Source: Pegea sp. RAD2-039
Lineage: Eukaryota > Chordata > Thaliacea > Salpida > Salpidae
Length of the DNA stretch: 64,000 nt
Direction of reading: 5' to 3'
NCBI GenBank assembly: GCA_034620365.1
Contig: JAQGEQ010000023.1
Span: 461,574-525,573 of the forward strand
A program made the translations under genes and the position numbers. Below, one piece after another: positions 14,307-26,460 of the stretch; position 1 is the first letter of the stretch, and each line of letters begins with the position of its first letter. The notes beneath the pieces are model-generated. The model was not told where the DNA came from, made no database searches, and saw only the letters and a list, made by a program, of their open reading frames with translations.

Positions 14307-16478
14307 CATTTTAACGGTCATGAAAATATCTAATTTGCATTTTAAGAGTTATGTTTAGAGAGTGAAAAGTAAAGAATTAAACAAACTGCAGAAGATATTA
14401 TTTTTTCCATTTTAAGTTTATTTACCGTTTTTTTTCATAAAAGGTGTAAGCTTGACATAATTGGGTAGATAGTATGCTCTTTAAATAAAACAATTCTTTA
14501 TTTTCTTCTAAATGCAAATATTAAAATTGGATATATTATTATCATATTTGGTTTTTATATTTCATTGATTACTATTTGACTTTCATTTTATTTCAATTTA
14601 TTTTAATATTATTCAAGAATCAAAAAAATAGAAAAAACAATTATAGAAAAACAATTATGTGTTTCAATTTGTTGTTTAAGCTTTATTTGAATGACATTAG
14701 CGTGAAATATTTACAATTAAACTAAACATTCGATTTTTTACCAAATTTTATTTTATCAAATTGAACAATTAGTAAAAAGTTTCATATGAATAACTCAATT
14801 TTAGTTTTCTGTAATTATTTTTCCAATATAAATGTCAAAAATAAGCTAGAGACCATTTAGTAACTTACATCTTCTAGCAACTTCTTAACCTTCCAAAATC
14901 AATGGCAACTTACACGACAATGTCAAAATGCAAAGACTTTGGAAGGTCAAGAATTATAAAGAGTTAACAGATTTTTAGTTTACGATTTTTACAGCCTGTA
15001 TCAGCAGTAATTTTTACTTTTAAAGTCTCATCTTACTCATCCTCTTAATTTTTTAGTTTTTAGAACTGTTTTTTAGCAATCATACTTAAAAAAATAAGTT
15101 TTGTAGTACTCCTACAAGTACTCAAATATATAAGTAATTCTAGAAAACTGAATTAAACTTTATGTTTGTCTATGGCTTGTAGTGATATATAGAAAGTATT
15201 TATTTTGCCATTTCTAAAATAAAACATTATAATTACTACTTTGAAGCATCGTTTGTTTAAGCAAACTGAACAAAATATATAATTATAAATTGATTTATCC
15301 GAATCAAACACAACTTTTTTTATGACTAGTTACTTTGCTTGCATTCTTAGGAACATACACACTATTGTAGTTGTAAGTGATTTGTTACGTATAAGAAATA
15401 AGAATAACTTCTTTAGTAACAATATCAAAACTTAGAGTAATTAGAACGCAAAAATTGTCTAGCCTTTGGTAGCTTACTAATTGTTAGTGAATTTCATTAA
15501 AGCTCTTATTCAAAACAATTAGACTAAAGATGTTTTTGAAAGGGATTTTATAAAGAAAAGGATAAAACTTAATGTATATCTTTAATTATTTAATAGAAAG
15601 TTTATAATTTGTGAAAAAGTTTTTAAATTTAAATCAAGCTTGCATTAATGAACAGTTCAGCTAAACTTTAAAAGAATAAGTTTTGTGCTAAGGTTTATAA
15701 AATAATATATTATTTAGCATCTAAAAAAGCTGATAAGTTGGTAGAACATATTTTTATAATTTAAAAAAAATGGTCGTTTTTATTGCTTAAACCTGACAGA
15801 AAATTAAACCATATATGACTTGTAGTACAACGTAAGGCTAAAATGATGGTTAAAGTTAATAATTTTTATTTTAAAGTTTTGACTTTAGTTGTTAATTTCA
15901 TATTAATATAATTAATCTAATTTAAATGTTTAAATTTTTATTTTAAAAAAAAGCGATATTCTACGCTTAAAGTACTAAAAAAACTGTAGGGTTCATAAAA
16001 TACTTTTAAATTGAAGTTAAATAGATTAATAAAAATTAAATATTCCAAATTTAGCAAATATTTTTATTGTTTTATAAATAATAGTTTTGTGCTTAATGAT
16101 AATATTTATTGCATAATCAAATTGATAATAAACTGACTTCAAATGTTAACATTTATCTAATATATAAAATTATTATTAACTTTCTTTGAAAGTATAAAAT
16201 TTTCAAATCAGTTAATTTTTTCAAAATTTTCTAACTCTGTTAATACATGCTTTTAATATAACTGTAGCTTGTTTAATAAATGTTAATTATAATTAATTTA
16301 TGTTCATATAATCTTAAGCAAATTTGATTTTTTATATTGAAATAATTTTGAGTTTTTAAATTATGTTTTTAATTTTATATTTTTTGTTACAAGTATTAAA
16401 TTTTAAGTATAATATTTATCATTTTTTACATATGCTATCTTAACATGTGCTTTTTAGACTTTTAATAATTTTACAAAC
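14307..16478. other. Intergenic, 3' flank of adaptor gene and 5' flank of ELP3
   Basis: A probable poly(A) signal for the adaptor lies at 14484-14489 (AATAAA). A 16-bp imperfect inverted repeat occurs at 14882-14953 and is listed separately. The rest is A/T-rich with no recognisable gene. The final stretch before ELP3 is rich in T. Confidence 0.6.
14882..14953. repeat. 16-bp inverted repeat with 40-nt loop
   Basis: Arms 14882-14897 (TTCTTAACCTTCCAAA) and 14938-14953 pair over 16 positions with one mismatch. The stem is richer in G+C than its surroundings. Its role is unknown. It could be a MITE remnant, a hairpin RNA or chance. Confidence 0.75.
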
Positions 16479-18193
16479 ATGGGCAAATCAAAAGAGCCAA
16501 TCAGATCTCAACACGAGTTGTTAGCAATTTCAACAGCTGAGATAGTTAAAGCTTTGATAATTGCTCATGAAGAGAAAAAAGATGTTAATTTAAACAAGTT
16601 AAAAGGAAAAATATCATCTAAAAATGGTTTAAAATCTCAACCAAGACTAACAGATATTATAGCAGCTGTACCTAACAAGTATAAAAGAATACTTTTGCCA
16701 AAATTAAAAGCAAAACCTGTAAGAACTGCTAGTGGAATTGCTGTTGTGGCTGTGATGTGTAAACCCCATAGATGTCCACATATAAACATGACTGGAAACA
16801 TCTGTGTTTATTGCCCAGGAGGGCCAGATTCTGACTTTGAATATTCAACTCAGTCTTATACTGGGTATGAGCCTACATCTATGAGAGCAATCAGAGCTAG
16901 ATATGACCCTTTACTACAAACTAGGCATAGAGTTGAACAATTAAAACAGCTTGGCCACAATGTAGATAAAGTTGAATTTATTGTGATGGGAGGAACATTT
17001 ATGTCACTTGCACAAAATTATAAAGATTATTTTATCAGAAATCTGCATGATGCCTTATCAGGACATCGAAGTAAAACTGTTGAAGAAGCTGTTAAGTACT
17101 CTGAAAGAAGTCGTACCAAGTGCATCGGATTGACTATTGAAACAAGACCTGATTATTGTCTGAAGAAACATCTTAGTGAGATGCTGTCATATGGATGTAC
17201 ACGACTAGAAATCGGTGTTCAGAGTGTTTATGAAGATGTAGCTCGTGATACTAATCGCGGACACACAGTGAGAGCTGTTTGTGAATCTTTCCAAATGTCT
17301 AAAGATGCTGGATTCAAAGTAGTTAGTCATATGATGCCTAATCTTCCAAATGTACCAATTGAAAGAGACATCCAACAATTTGTTGAATTTTTTGAAAATC
17401 CAAACTTTAGAGCAGATGGTTTAAAGATTTATCCGACTCTAGTGATCAGAGGAACCGGTTTGTATGAGTTGTGGAAATCCGGGAGTTACAAGAGCTATTC
17501 TCCTAATGTCTTAATTGATCTTGTTGCTAAGATACTCGCATTGGTGCCTCCATGGACACGTGTCTACAGGTGACGTCACCACCTCAATAATTCTTTGATT
17601 AATTTCAATTTTATTTCTATAGAGTTCAAAGAGATATCCCGATGCCTCTTGTGACGTCAGGAGTGGAGCATGGCAACCTCCGGGAGCTCGCTCTTGCTCG
17701 AATGAAAGATCTGGGAACGACTTGTCGAGATGTAAGAACCAGGGAGACTGGTATCCAAGAGATCCATCACAAAGTCCTTCCTTACGAAGTGGAATTGATT
17801 AGACGCGATTATGCAGCTAATGGAGGCTGGGAGACCTTTTTGGCTTATGAAGATCCCAAGCAGGATATCTTAATTGGACTCCTCCGTCTTCGGAAGTGTT
17901 CTTCTGAGACTTTTCGTCCAGAACTGACCTCTCAACCCACTTCGATAGTTCGAGAGCTTCATGTTTATGGTAGTGTGGTTGCAGTTAGTGATAGGGACCC
18001 CAGAAAGTTCCAGCATCAAGGATTTGGGACTTTATTGATGGAAGAAGCAGAAAGGATTGCGATTGAGGAGCACAGATCAAAAAAACTGGCTGTAATCTCA
18101 GGAGTCGGAACCAGGAATTACTACAGAAAGTTGGGATATGAATTAGATGGACCTTACATGTCAAAAATGTTGGACAAATCCGACATCTTGTAG
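16479..18193 (+). CDS. ELP3: Elongator complex catalytic subunit ELP3
   Basis: The catalytic subunit of Elongator uses acetyl-CoA and a radical-SAM core to start 5-carboxymethyl-type modification of wobble uridine in tRNA. Two exons (16479-17569 and 17623-18193), joined through a split Arg codon, give 553 residues (human about 547). The radical SAM cluster follows CX9CX2C with C99, C109 and C112. The GNAT acetyltransferase domain fills the C-terminal third ([32 protein letters not shown]). The ATG lies 21 nt after a CTTTTTAG acceptor (ends 16457). THG1 starts 121 bp downstream on the same strand with no AATAAA between them, so the two may form one transcription unit. Codons in the 5' half favour A/T endings more than those in the 3' half. 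Confidence 0.98.
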
Positions 18194-18285
18194 AGATCAG
18201 ATATTTAGAGGAAAAAGAACTTTATCTTTTTTGTATTTATCTAATTTTGAAATATATTTTCTGATATACATTTGTTGCTCATCAA

Positions 18286-18314
18286 CTTCTGTTTCCTTTC
18301 AGCTTTTCTTGAAA
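18286..18314 (+). promoter_or_regulatory. Candidate spliced-leader acceptor before THG1
   Basis: The pyrimidine tract CTTCTGTTTCCTTTCAG ends at 18302, 12 nt before the THG1 ATG and about 109 nt after the ELP3 stop. No donor for a cis-spliced leader exon is obvious in the 121-bp gap, and no AATAAA is present. This is the expected layout of a downstream gene in a trans-spliced operon. Confidence 0.5.
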
Positions 18315-20393
18315 ATGGCAAATAGTAAATGGGAATATGTCCGTGAGTTTGAACAACCTGACCATGTCCTCTACAATTGCTGGCCTATCGTACGTATAGA
18401 TGGCAAAAACTTTCACAAATTCACCAAATTACACCAAATGCAAAAACCCAACGATACGGAGTTGTTACAACTGATGAACCGCGCGGCAATTTGTGTGATG
18501 CAACAATTCGAGGACATCATCATCTCATATGGACAAAGTGATGAATATTCATTTATCTTCAAAAAATCCACGAAAAGTTACAATCGACGCAGTAGGTTAG
18601 TGACAGTAAAATGACTTCATCACTTTCATCAATTATCTCTTTACAGCAAACTATCTTCTTTAGTTGTGTCCCATTTCTCCTCTTCTTTTGTATTCCATTG
18701 GAACTACTTCTTCTCTAAGCCTCTACAATACCCTCCTACGTTTGACTCTCGAACGATCTGTCATCCTACAGATAAGCATATGATGGACTACTTACGTTGG
18801 AGACAAGCTGATTGTAAGTTTTGTGTCTTCTTCCTCATCTTTAACTTCACAACTTGCTACAGGTCATAACAACAATCTCTACAATACTTGCTTTTGGTCT
18901 ATTGTTGATTCCGGTAAAACTCCCAGAGAAGCAGAAAGCATTTTAAAGGTGAGTTTCTTGTTAAATCTTCTATTGGTCCTTTTATCATTTTTTTTATAAT
19001 TTAGTTTTACGCTAGATGGCGTTAAAGAGTTGAAATTTAAACAGTAAAAATTTTGTGATTTTTTATAAATCCAAATTTACAATATTAGTAATTCGGCAAC
19101 ATGAATAAAATTTGGCAAATATTTCACTTCAAATTATCAAATATTCAATTTCATTAAAAAATGTAAATTATTTTCTTTTTCTATAAATCTAAATGATTTC
19201 TTTTTATATTAAATAAAAATATTTTCAAGAAAAAGTTTTTTTTATTAAAATCATATTTTTGATATCATTTCTCACATTTCAGTAAATATTTTTGGGTTAA
19301 TTCGCTTAAAACATAACAGACCTAACTAATAGTGATACTGCTGAAAGATTGACTCCTGATCTTTCATCAATCTTAAATAGAATAAATTGTTGATAACTTA
19401 CATACAAGGTTATTTGAAGCATAATTTTTTGATGAATTTTTTCTTCGCTTTCATTAAAAATTGAAATTTTCAATTCGATGAAAGTATAATAGAAATTAAA
19501 AAATTGGCAAAAGAAGCTTTTTTGTCAATTATATTCATTTTAATTTTCTTTAAACATTTTTTCATGCACAAAAATGTTAATCCTCTGAAATGATCTGAAA
19601 TGAAAAGATCAAAGCAACAGTTTTCTTAAATCATTGTGTCAAAAGCTTTACAATTTTATCAAAGAAATATTTTGTTCATTTATACAGGGTACTCTATCGA
19701 AAGATAAGCATGAAATACTTTTTCAGCAATTTGAAACTAATTACAACAACCTCCCTCAGCTATTTCGTAAAGGAACTGTAATTGTACGGAGAGAGAAACA
19801 AGTTAGCAATGACTTTATTTTTTTTTGTTGTCATCTGCTTCCACTAAAACCAGTTTCGTTCATGAATGCAGAAGAACCGTTACGTTCCACTGAACACATC
19901 TTTCCATTTGCAAAAAATTTGCAGCAATTCATTGCAGCAATTTTCTAGTTGTTATTAAAATTCATATGCGAGAATAATTGGTTAGGAAGTGATCGCTTTG
20001 AAAGGTTAATTCAAGGATCATATCTTCATCCGGCTTTAAGCTTCCGGTTAAAGTGTGATGTGGTGGAAAGATACAATAATTTTCTTTGCATATTTATTGC
20101 TAATTGTTCAGGAGAAATATTTTAAAAGAGAAGTTTGAAGCAAGTTTTTCTTTTGTGGCTTCCATTTTAAGCCACGCAGCCATTGTAGACGTGATGCTAG
20201 CAAATAATGGGCGTGGTCCCATCTATTTTTCAACTCAATTAGTGTCTTTTATGACACTCTTGATTATATTAACTCAATCTAATTTATTCTTCAGAAGCAG
20301 AAGCAAGTAGTTAAAGACGAGCTCTTTAAGATCTCTCATGAAAGTATCATTGATGATTCATTTTGGAGAGATCATTCCTACCTTCTCAAATAG
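18315..20393 (+). CDS. THG1L: tRNA-His guanylyltransferase THG1
   Basis: Adds G-1 to the 5' end of tRNA-His by 3'-5' polymerisation, creating the identity element for histidyl-tRNA synthetase. Five exons join in phase to give 248 residues: 18315-18595, 18647-18813, 18863-18948, 19688-19801 and 20295-20393. The catalytic set is intact: [10 protein letters not shown] with D29, and YGQSDEYSF with D76 and E77. Later motifs are [30 protein letters not shown] and a closing DSFWRDH. Human THG1L is longer (298), mainly at its ends. Exon 4 reads on for 49 codons into intron 4 (to 19948), so intron retention would give a different C-terminus. Exon 5 was placed by its resemblance to the human C-terminus (DAFWKEHP). 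Confidence 0.93.
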
Positions 20394-23300
20394 TTCTCAT
20401 CTTTTGTTGGAAGCGTTTTTAGAAGGAATTTTTCATTTTATAATATATAACATTTGTCAATCAATTTGCTATGTTATTAAATATTTTCTGAAAAATGAGT
20501 TTTTTGTTTCAAAAACTAGTTACTGTATAAGGCGGAAGTTACAGCAAATATTTGAAATATTTAGGGCTTTAAAAGTTGAAAAGTTAACTTGTTTTTTGTT
20601 AAAGTTTCAAACAAGACTAGTATTGATTTCAAAGTCATCTGAAAAGATATTTTTCATTCCATTTTTATATCGTAAATTAACAAAAAAAATCTCTTGTCAT
20701 AAGAAGTTAATTGGTAACAACAATGTCTTTGATCTCTGAACTTTTTCAAATCCATCTTTTAGACTTTCAAAGCATTTATTATATTGGTAATTAATTATTT
20801 TATTCGTTAACAAAACTTTTTAAAATTGTCAGGATCATGCCTTGTTTGTAGTTGGGTTGTACTTTTATTACAATAAGTCAGTTTAGATTTAAATGATATT
20901 ACTTTAGTAACGTAATCTCTATCTTCTATTTATTCTTTACAATAAGTTAATTAAAAAAAGTTTTATTACAAAAGAAAGGTTCCAGGTAATAACTGTAAAA
21001 ATTAAAGAAAAGTTTTGATGTAATGTAAGATTTTTGAAGATTAGAAAGACAATTATTTGGGGAAAAATTTAATCTTTTCAAAATCCGATTTTCTACAAGA
21101 AAATTGATAATTTTGTTACAATTTGAGATAAGAAACAAGTTATTGTTTAAGACGAAAATATTTTGGAATATCAAGTTGTTATAACAGAAAAGATTTTAGA
21201 GCTTTCTCTTTAGAGTTATTATAAAAATTGTCTCTAAATTTATATATTTTAATTTATAATATTTTTTGTATAAGTATTCTTGAACTTATAAAAAAGTTAA
21301 CCAATTTTGAACGCTGTTGACCTTAAAGAAAACATTCTTAAGTTAAAAAAATGTTTTTACATTTTGCAATGTTCTAAAACTCCATTTTTACCTTTTTTTT
21401 AACCCCTAACTAAAATGTAACAGATTTTAAAAACTTAAATAGTCGTAGTAAAATTTATTTCTAGATTTGACATATTTACTTGCACAAAAATATTTTCTTA
21501 CAACTGAATGAATATTACCAAATTCTAGACATATTTGTCAACCTATTTTTAATAATATAAATTAAAACTTATTATTGATTTCCTTATAAACCCGAAATTA
21601 TGTTTTTTTATAATAACTTCATCATCTTTTAATGATATGGAAAGTCTACAGTTACTAAGAACTAAAAATGAATACATATAAAAGAAACTATACATATTTA
21701 TTTATTCATTTGAAAAAGTAGGTTATAAGTTATGATTTAAAAAATAATTTAATCTTAAAATAATGTTTGAATTGATATTTTAGAATTTCATCTGCTTGAA
21801 ATCAAATACTTTAAACAAAATCTTAAATTAAAACAATTTCATTAAACATCAATCGCTAAATTTATTATACCAATTTTGTTTGTTCTCTAATTAGGTTTAG
21901 AATTACTTTAATCTAATTTAAATGTGTCTTTTAAATTCTCAAACTTTATTTTGCATGGTAATTTCATTAGCCCATCACTTATTTTTCAATTGAGAAATTC
22001 TTGTGGTGGAAAGAAAGATCAAAAAATGAATATTTTACCTAAAAAAAACTTGTAGTAAAAATTGAAATGAGTTAAAAACGTTTTACTCCTAAAAGTACTT
22101 TTTTTTTTATAAATCACTTTTTAAGACCTTATGATTGAAACTCTTATAAATCAAAATATAATATGGATACTTTATTAATATATACAAAACGGATTTTTTA
22201 ATTAAACCTTATTTATAACCATTTAAAAGTTGGTATAATTAATATAGTAACAGTTTTTTGTTTACCCTAAAGCTAATTTAAAAACTACTAAAATTATATG
22301 AAAATTAAGTCAAAACGTAAAATACAATTTAAACTTTTATTTTTAAGTTTAAATAAATAACTTTGACTGGCTAACTGATTTTTTACAACATTTACGAATT
22401 GCTGTTATTTAGTTTTTGTGTAATTTTGTACAATAATAAAGCTTTTTTTACTGAAAAAGTAAAATTTCTACTCTAAGCTTTTTACTGAAAAAGCTTCCAT
22501 AGCGTATAGCAACTTGGACATCAGTTTTTCTACATCAATATCATCATTTATCAAACGAATACAGATTCATATTTATTTCAAAATTACCCCAAGTTTTGTA
22601 GAAAAAAAAACACAATATCTAATGTATAATACAAGTAGCAAATATTTTTAAAATCATTCTTATTCATGAAACAATCAAAAAATTGTTTTGTATTTTTGTA
22701 GATAAAAATGTAAAAATTTGTTTTTCACTAAAAGAACAAAGTTAAACCACATTCAAATCCACATGAGTTGAAAAAATAGGATACTAATAAATATTTTCAA
22801 ACTATAAGCTTTTAAGCTTTACCAATAATGGCTTAGGAAATATTTAATTAAATAACATTACAAATTGAAATTTACTTTTGATAATTAAATGCTTTGAAAG
22901 TAAAATTCTTTAAGCATTACATCAGGTAATCTAAAAATACTTTTTTGTTGATTTCTAAACTTGCTTTTTCCTGAGTTAAAAACAAAATAAAAAAACGGTA
23001 AAATGCATACAAGAACACTAAGATAAGTGTGAACCTCATAAACCTCCAATAACTAGAGCTCACACCATTTCCACCACAAACTCTAATTTATTTCTTTGCT
23101 TTTCTTTGTATGTAAAACGATTAAATAAAATCTTGAATTTAAGTGAGCAAAACTAATCAGAGTAGTATCTGTCAATACATGTATTGTTAAAATTTGAAAA
23201 AAAATGCTTTAATATTAAGGATATCAAAAAAAGGTGATTATACCTGACTTACTTATCAGTAAGCTGCTTTAACAAAGCTTTGTAGTATTATCTATGATTT

Positions 23301-25861
23301 CTAATCTGAAAATATATTTTCGATTTGTTCAGTAGTTTATAAATGAAAATTAAAAAACCATTATGAGTTTACATTTCGTTTTCTTTAATGTTTTAAAGCT
23401 TGAATTATCACTTAATGGAAATACATAAATGAAAGATTATGAACAATTTTTTCTATAATTTACCAATAAATAACAGTTAAGCTGGATAAATTTTGGATTT
23501 ATTGAGACATCATCCTAATATAAAGATACTAAGATACTCAGATAAAACCGTTTTAATGAGATCTCATTACAATTGTAATATATCACACTAATGCCATTTT
23601 GTGAAAACTTTTGAACGCATGGAAAAAAATACAAATATTTTCGAATTATATAAATCTTCAAAATATTTCATGAACTATTGAGAATCAAAAATGTTATTTC
23701 TTACAGAGTTACCTGAATTTAAAAATGAATTTGAAAAGTAAAATTTCTTTTAATTGTGAGTCATTTTCTATCGACAAAATTATGAATGAAGAAAACTTTG
23801 CAAAGCAATGAATAGAGGAAGTACAATTATCATTTCTTCATATTTAGTCTAAAATATACTTGATAATTTGCCACTTAATTCTGCATATGTTTCCGATTGT
23901 ACCCTATACCGGTTATGCTATTATATAAACGATATAAGAAGTAGATTGGTCAATCAGATGATAAGGTATCAATTTTTCTCAGTCTTATAAAAATCCCGGT
24001 ACGGCATTGTTGGAAAAATCTTAGAAATAAAGAATATCTTCTTCATCATTTTGACTCAAACTTATTCGATGTCTATGTATATATTATTCACTGGTAGGTT
24101 AATATTTCAAACTATTTTAAAGTAAATAGGTTAAAACACAAAGTACTTCAAAAAGTTTTTAGCTTTTATCTTTATTTTGATATAAAATTTTCTTTTGTTG
24201 TTTTTAAATCTTTTTCTTTTCATTAAACAGCTAACCATTTGTAGTTCGAAATATTGACTTACTTTGTTCAATCTATTTTATAGAATTTGCTAAATTTTTA
24301 TTATTTTTGTAATGACAAAAACAAAATACTATTATAAAACTTTATAAGTTACAAAATAAACCGAAAAAAAATGTTTTATAAACGACAAATATCCATCTTT
24401 TCAAAATCAATGAAATAAAAACAAAATAATGTTAATTAAAAGCTAAAAGTAAACAATGATTTGAAACTGAAAAGAAAAAGGCGAACTTAACGATAAAAAG
24501 TGAAAGTTTTATGATATAGAGGAGTTTTTATATTGCAAAAATGTATATAATATATTGAATTATATTTATTTTTATAACATAGTTTTTATTACTAGTGATT
24601 CTAATTCTGTTGAACTTTTTGTAAATTTTGCAAAAAATTAACTTTACCCGACTTTTATTCGGATAAAATAAATCTATTTGATAAAATATTTTAATGAAAT
24701 GAACTTTATCTCCCCTTAATTATATTCGAAGATATCTATTTCGTCGAATAACTTTTTATTAAAAATTCTACAAAGTTCGTTTATGAAACATTTTTCAACA
24801 TCATTTATTAGTAAATTTCTATCTTTCAAATATTTCTAGTTTTTTAATGCTTAATCTCTATAAGCAATGAATTGTAATATTTCAAGAATTCTTCTATAGT
24901 CAATCACAAGGGGTTAAGTCTTTCATGCGTAGCTTTAACTAACAGAAAAAGCTTCTCACCACACCTATAAGCTATGGATCTATTAATAATAATGACAGAT
25001 AAAAACGAAAAAAAACTGTTACATTTGAAATTACCTCAATTGTTACAAAGCATTGTCTTATTAAAACTTCAAAGAAAAACTTCTTTTATTAATTTTATTT
25101 ATGCAGTTTACCTATATGCTTTTAATAGAAAAAATTAGATTAAAATTTTTTGGTAGAATTAACTTAGAATTTATTTAATTTTAAAAAAGTATAATAAAGC
25201 AATAATTTCCATCAATTTCTTAAATATTGTTACTTTTACTAACATATTAGTTATTGTTTAAACTAAAGCTTATTAATATGCCTTTAAAACTGAAAAATAA
25301 TTGTTTAAAATGTTTAAAAATTTTCAAAACTGTACTAATAATTAACAGATAATTAATTTCAGTTTATTAACTAACTAAATTTTATAGTATATTTATCTTT
25401 ACATCACAAATTGAAAAGGTTATTTTTGGTTTTTACTTAATCATTTTAACTTTAATAAGCTAATAACTAAATCATAAGAAGCTAAATTGGCTTACAAATT
25501 CCAAAGATATGAGATAAACAATTCTTTTATTTATCTTTTAGCAGCAATATCTACAGCCTAACCACAAGGGCCTTTTGGTTTTTAAATCCAATTTAATTAT
25601 TCTCCAAAGTTAAAAACTTAATAATATTGCCTGTTCGAATCTGGCCTCTGTCTTTTCTCCTTTTCTATATCCTTGCCGGTTAAGTCTTACACCTTCTTAA
25701 CAGAACAAAGCCTCTCTCCATTACTTCGGGCAAATCTTTTTTCTTCTGTTTTCTCCACGTCATAAGGTTGATTATAAAAGAAAATACTTTTATCAAGGGC
25801 GATGTCTTTTTGTATTTCTAGTTTTCGGGTTCATTTCTTCAGGCAGAGGAAAAGTTAAAAG
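20394..25861. other. Intergenic, 5.5 kb, no gene recognised
   Basis: Low-complexity A/T-rich DNA. The 133-codon frame at 20338-20739 overlaps the end of THG1 and is rich in Phe, Leu and Lys from A/T bias. It is not considered real. A tRNA B-box-like GTTCGAATC at 25633-25641 lacks an A-box or cloverleaf. The final 300 bp are pyrimidine-rich and G+C-richer, probably the promoter and leader of the first secreted peptide gene. A TTTCTTCAG acceptor there ends at 25841. Confidence 0.6.
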
Positions 25862-26460
25862 ATGCTTGCTCATAACAATATTCGTTTGATGATTGTTGCT
25901 ATGGTTACTCTTTTCTGTCTTGAAATGATTTGTGAAGGCAAAAGTTTACACCACGCCAGGTAAGAAACCATCGTTTTTTTTTTTGCATTTAATTTTTTTT
26001 ATAATTTTTTTTACTCAGAAATAAACGTTCTCGCGGAAACGGAAATGCAAATCAAGTTCTTCTCAACTACCAGCTTGAATCTCTTGGATCAGGAGCCACT
26101 GATGCACGATTAGTTGGTTCTCATGGAAACGCAGATTCTATTTCAAAGGTGATAAGTGAGATACACGGAGAAGGAGCTACTAAAAGTGTCTTACCTGGTG
26201 AAGGAGCAGCTGATCTTACTGATTCTAAAATCGATGCTGGAAAAAGCTCTCTAGCCACATTTAAACTTGACTCACCAAACAACAGTTATGAAACTTCTAT
26301 TACTTTCGGCTTTCCAATCAAAACTAAAGCTTACCTAACTGAGCTTCAAAAGCGATTGATTTATAGAAAGACTGTTGAACTTTGTCGAATGATTCGTCAC
26401 AAGCTTAGTAGAAGTATGAACCTTCAAATTGAATGTGATTTCCCGGGAAAACACTTTTAA
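25862..26460 (+). CDS. Secreted preproprotein 1, two-cysteine family (unrecognised)
   Basis: Two exons (25862-25959 and 26019-26460) join through a split Arg codon (AG|A) to give 179 residues. Residues 1-26 form a signal peptide with a hydrophobic core. The join gives GKSLHHAR-NKRSRG, with a dibasic KR at 35-36 next to the intron. A Gly-rich stretch with repeated GEGA motifs follows. The C-terminal domain holds the only two mature cysteines, C155 and C172, in CRMIRHKLSR..NLQIEC. The ATG follows TTTCTTCAG by about 20 nt, and AATAAA lies at 26550-26555. The intron position, basic site and Cys motif match the gene at 30582, so the two are paralogs. A secreted prohormone or other small secreted factor is likely, but I do not recognise the family. 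Confidence 0.85.

Noticed and set aside
14882-14953. pre-miRNA
   Set aside because: The stem is only 16 bp with a 40-nt loop and no extended lower stem.
20338-20739. 133-codon open frame
   Set aside because: It starts inside THG1 exon 5 in another frame and has only A/T-driven composition.
25633-25641. tRNA B-box-like GTTCGAATC
   Set aside because: No A-box at the right distance and no cloverleaf can be drawn.
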